Shown: piece after piece, positions 62,293 to 64,000 of the stretch
How the letters are laid out: each line of letters starts with the position of its first letter
How positions within the stretch are numbered: position 1 is the first letter of the stretch
Assembly: GCF_026343185.1 (NCBI RefSeq)
Contig: NZ_JAPEMA010000001.1
Span: 310,001-374,000 of the forward strand
Origin: Streptomyces sp. NBC_00091
GTDB lineage: Bacteria; Actinomycetota; Actinomycetes; Streptomycetales; Streptomycetaceae
DNA length: 64,000 nucleotides
Direction of reading: 5' to 3'
The notes under the pieces: model-generated
Databases searched by the model: none
Told to the model about the DNA's origin: nothing
The model's input: only the letters and a program-made list of their open reading frames with translations
Program-made: the position numbers and the translations under genes

Positions 62293-64000
62293 GTGCAGTT
62301 CGAGGTGTGGGCACCGCTGACAGGTCGGGTCGCCATGCGACTGAACGACACCACCTATGACATGACCCCCGACCCGGATCCGGGCCGCTCCGGCTGGTGG
62401 GTCGCCGAGGCCCCGGCGGCCGACGGCGACCGGTACGGGTTCCGGCTCGGCGACGATCCGGTGGTCCGGCCCGATCCGCGCGGGCGGCGGCTGCCGGACG
62501 GTACGGAGGGCCTCTCGGCGGTGGTCGACTTCGCCCCGCTCGCGCCGCGGGTGCCGCCGCCGCGGGTCCCGCTCCAGGACGCGGTCCTGTACGAGCTGCA
62601 CATCGGCACCTTCACCCCCGAGGGCACCTTCGAGGCGGCCGCCGCCCGCCTGGGGTACCTCGCCGGCCTCGGCGTCACGCACGTGGAGCTGATGCCCGTG
62701 TGCCCGTTCCCGGGCCGGCACGGCTGGGGGTACGACGGGGTCGCGCCCTGGGCGGTGCACGAGCCGTACGGGGGCCCGGCGGGGCTGGCCGCCTTCGTGG
62801 AGGCCGCGCACGCGGCGGGGCTGGGGGTGGTGCTGGACGTGGTCCTCAACCACCTGGGCCCCTCCGGGAACCACCTCCCGGCCTTCGGCCCGTACTTCAC
62901 CGACACCCACCACACGCCCTGGGGCGCGGCGGTGAACCTGGACGCGCCCGGTTCCGACGAGGTCCGCTCGTACCTGATCGGGAGCGCGCTGGCCTGGCTG
63001 CGGGACTACCGGGTCGACGGGCTGCGGCTGGACGCGGTGCACGCGCTGGCCGACGGGCGGGCGCTGTCCTTCCTGGAGGAGCTGGCGGCGGCCGTGGACG
63101 ACCTGGCGGCGGAGACCGTCCGGCCGCTGTTCCTGATCGCCGAGTCCGACCAGTGCGACCCGCGGGTCACCACCCCCCGTTCCGCCGGGGGGCTGGGGCT
63201 GCACGCGCAGTGGAACGACGACTTCCACCACGCGCTGCACTGCGCGCTGACCGGCGAATCGCAGGGGTACTACGCCGACTTCGCCGAAGCCCCGGTCGGC
63301 GCCCTCGCCAAGACCCTGACCCGGGCGTTCTTCCACGACGGCACCTGGTCCTCCTTCCGGGGCCGCACCCACGGCCGGCCGGTGGACCGCCGCCGCACCC
63401 CCGCGCACCGCTTCCTGGGGTACTCCCAGACCCACGACCAGGTCGGCAACCGAGCCCTGGGCGACCGGCTGGCGGCCTCGCTCTCCCCCGGGCTGCTGGC
63501 CTGCGCGGCGACCCTGGCGCTGACGGGGCCCTTCGTGCCGATGCTGTTCATGGGCGAGGAGTGGGGGGCCGGGACCCCGTGGCAGTACTTCACCGACCAC
63601 CCCGACCCGGAGCTCGCCGAGGCGGTGCGCAGCGGCCGGCGGCGGGAGTTCGCGGCGCACGGCTGGAAGGCGGAGGAGGTGCCGGACCCGCAGGACCCGG
63701 CGACCCGCGACCGGTCCTGCCTGGACTGGGCCGAACCGGAGCGGGAGTCGCACGCCTGGCTGCTCGACTGGTACCGGACGCTGATCCGGCTCCGCCGCAC
63801 CCAGCCGGACCTGCGCGACCCGGACCTGGCGGCGGTGCGGGTCGCCTACGACGAGGAGCGCCGCTGGCTGACCTTCCGGCGGGGCGAGGTCCGGGTGGTG
63901 GTGAACCTGTCGACCGAGTCGGTGACGGTCGCGCTGGGCCGCAACGGGGTGCGGGTGCTGGCCTCCTGGGAACCGGTCGAGCATCCGGGCCCGGACGGGC
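62293..64000 (+). CDS. treZ: Maltooligosyl trehalose trehalohydrolase (N-terminal part)
   Basis: TreZ releases trehalose from maltooligosyl trehalose made by TreY. The gene continues past the right edge; 569 codons are visible. GTG 62293 starts QFEVWAPLTGRVAMRLND, a typical CBM48-like N-terminus. GH13 motifs follow: LDVVLNHLGPSGN, VDGLRLDAVHAL (nucleophile Asp), LFLIAESD (Glu) and YSQTHDQVGN. It is divergent from the FHA gene. The distance from treY reflects the cassette region lying between them. Confidence 0.94.
   Translation, partial: MQFEVWAPLTGRVAMRLNDTTYDMTPDPDPGRSGWWVAEAPAADGDRYGFRLGDDPVVRPDPRGRRLPDGTEGLSAVVDFAPLAPRVPPPRVPLQDAVLYELHIGTFTPEGTFEAAAARLGYLAGLGVTHVELMPVCPFPGRHGWGYDGVAPWAVHEPYGGPAGLAAFVEAAHAAGLGVVLDVVLNHLGPSGNHLPAFGPYFTDTHHTPWGAAVNLDAPGSDEVRSYLIGSALAWLRDYRVDGLRLDAVHALADGRALSFLEELAAAVDDLAAETVRPLFLIAESDQCDPRVTTPRSAGGLGLHAQWNDDFHHALHCALTGESQGYYADFAEAPVGALAKTLTRAFFHDGTWSSFRGRTHGRPVDRRRTPAHRFLGYSQTHDQVGNRALGDRLAASLSPGLLACAATLALTGPFVPMLFMGEEWGAGTPWQYFTDHPDPELAEAVRSGRRREFAAHGWKAEEVPDPQDPATRDRSCLDWAEPERESHAWLLDWYRTLIRLRRTQPDLRDPDLAAVRVAYDEERRWLTFRRGEVRVVVNLSTESVTVALGRNGVRVLASWEPVEHPGPDG

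Noticed and set aside
62179..63984. 601-codon open frame on the minus strand
   Set aside because: It lies opposite treZ, whose GH13 motifs are complete on the plus strand.

Overview
The window is chromosomal DNA of a high-GC actinomycete, almost certainly a Streptomyces. Coding DNA has strong third-position GC bias, GTG starts are common, and the gene families are typical of the genus: a SAV2148-type HEPN protein, a macrolide glycosyltransferase, a ferredoxin-type sulfite reductase with a short cysteine leader peptide, TreY/TreZ/GlgX, and membrane and secreted ricin-type lectins. No rRNA, tRNA, CRISPR array or complete insertion sequence was recognised. Two genes run off the ends: the molybdopterin subunit of a xanthine-dehydrogenase-type enzyme on the left (minus strand) and treZ on the right (plus strand).

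Layout. 1-4.3 kb: a three-gene xanthine dehydrogenase-like operon with a divergent PucR regulator. 4.5-8.8 kb: a TPR-like protein, a GntR regulator, an FhuF-like iron reductase behind an iron box, a DUF2637 membrane protein and an anti-sigma-type ATPase. 8.9-16.4 kb: a decayed pyruvate-oxidase pseudogene, a proline-rich PP2C-like protein, a large subtilase with a divergent regulator, and a DUF456 protein. 16.7-23.2 kb: rsgA with a 24-codon upstream ORF, a YihY/BrkB protein, an AidB-like acyl-CoA dehydrogenase, a GAF regulator and an acetyltransferase; two inverted copies of a 140-bp MITE-like element flank this block. 23.9-33.4 kb: a one-direction sulfur assimilation locus (leader peptide, sulfite reductase, Zn-ribbon peptide, cysH, cysC, cysD, cysN, sulfonate/sulfate-type ABC transporter, sirohydrochlorin chelatase). 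Together these genes import the sulfur source, activate and reduce sulfate to sulfide, and supply siroheme. 33.4-44.1 kb: ketopantoate reductase, aldo/keto reductase ending on a TA-flanked MITE, a secreted hydrolase, DUF1697, Mgt, a phosphotransferase, an exonuclease and a HEPN protein. 44.3-50.1 kb and 62.3-64 kb: glgX, treY and treZ, which work in glycogen debranching and trehalose formation.

The most unusual stretch is 50.25-57.6 kb. About 300-350 bp of closely similar sequence stands in inverted orientation at both ends of a roughly 6.7-kb block. The block holds a co-oriented operon (unknown protein, APH-like kinase with an altered catalytic loop, methyltransferase, HAD phosphatase of the RNA-repair-associated 'SAK' type), a divergent XRE-TPR regulator with a NUDIX hydrolase, and a MerR/SDR pair. 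It looks like an accessory cassette placed between treY and treZ. To its right, a membrane-anchored XRE regulator with an extracellular ricin lectin domain is divergent from a secreted NlpC/P60-like protein and a secreted lectin, which suggests a one-component sensor and its targets.

Starts were chosen by ribosome-binding sites, overlaps and family N-termini. Family names are from recognition of motifs in the translations; no database search was run.
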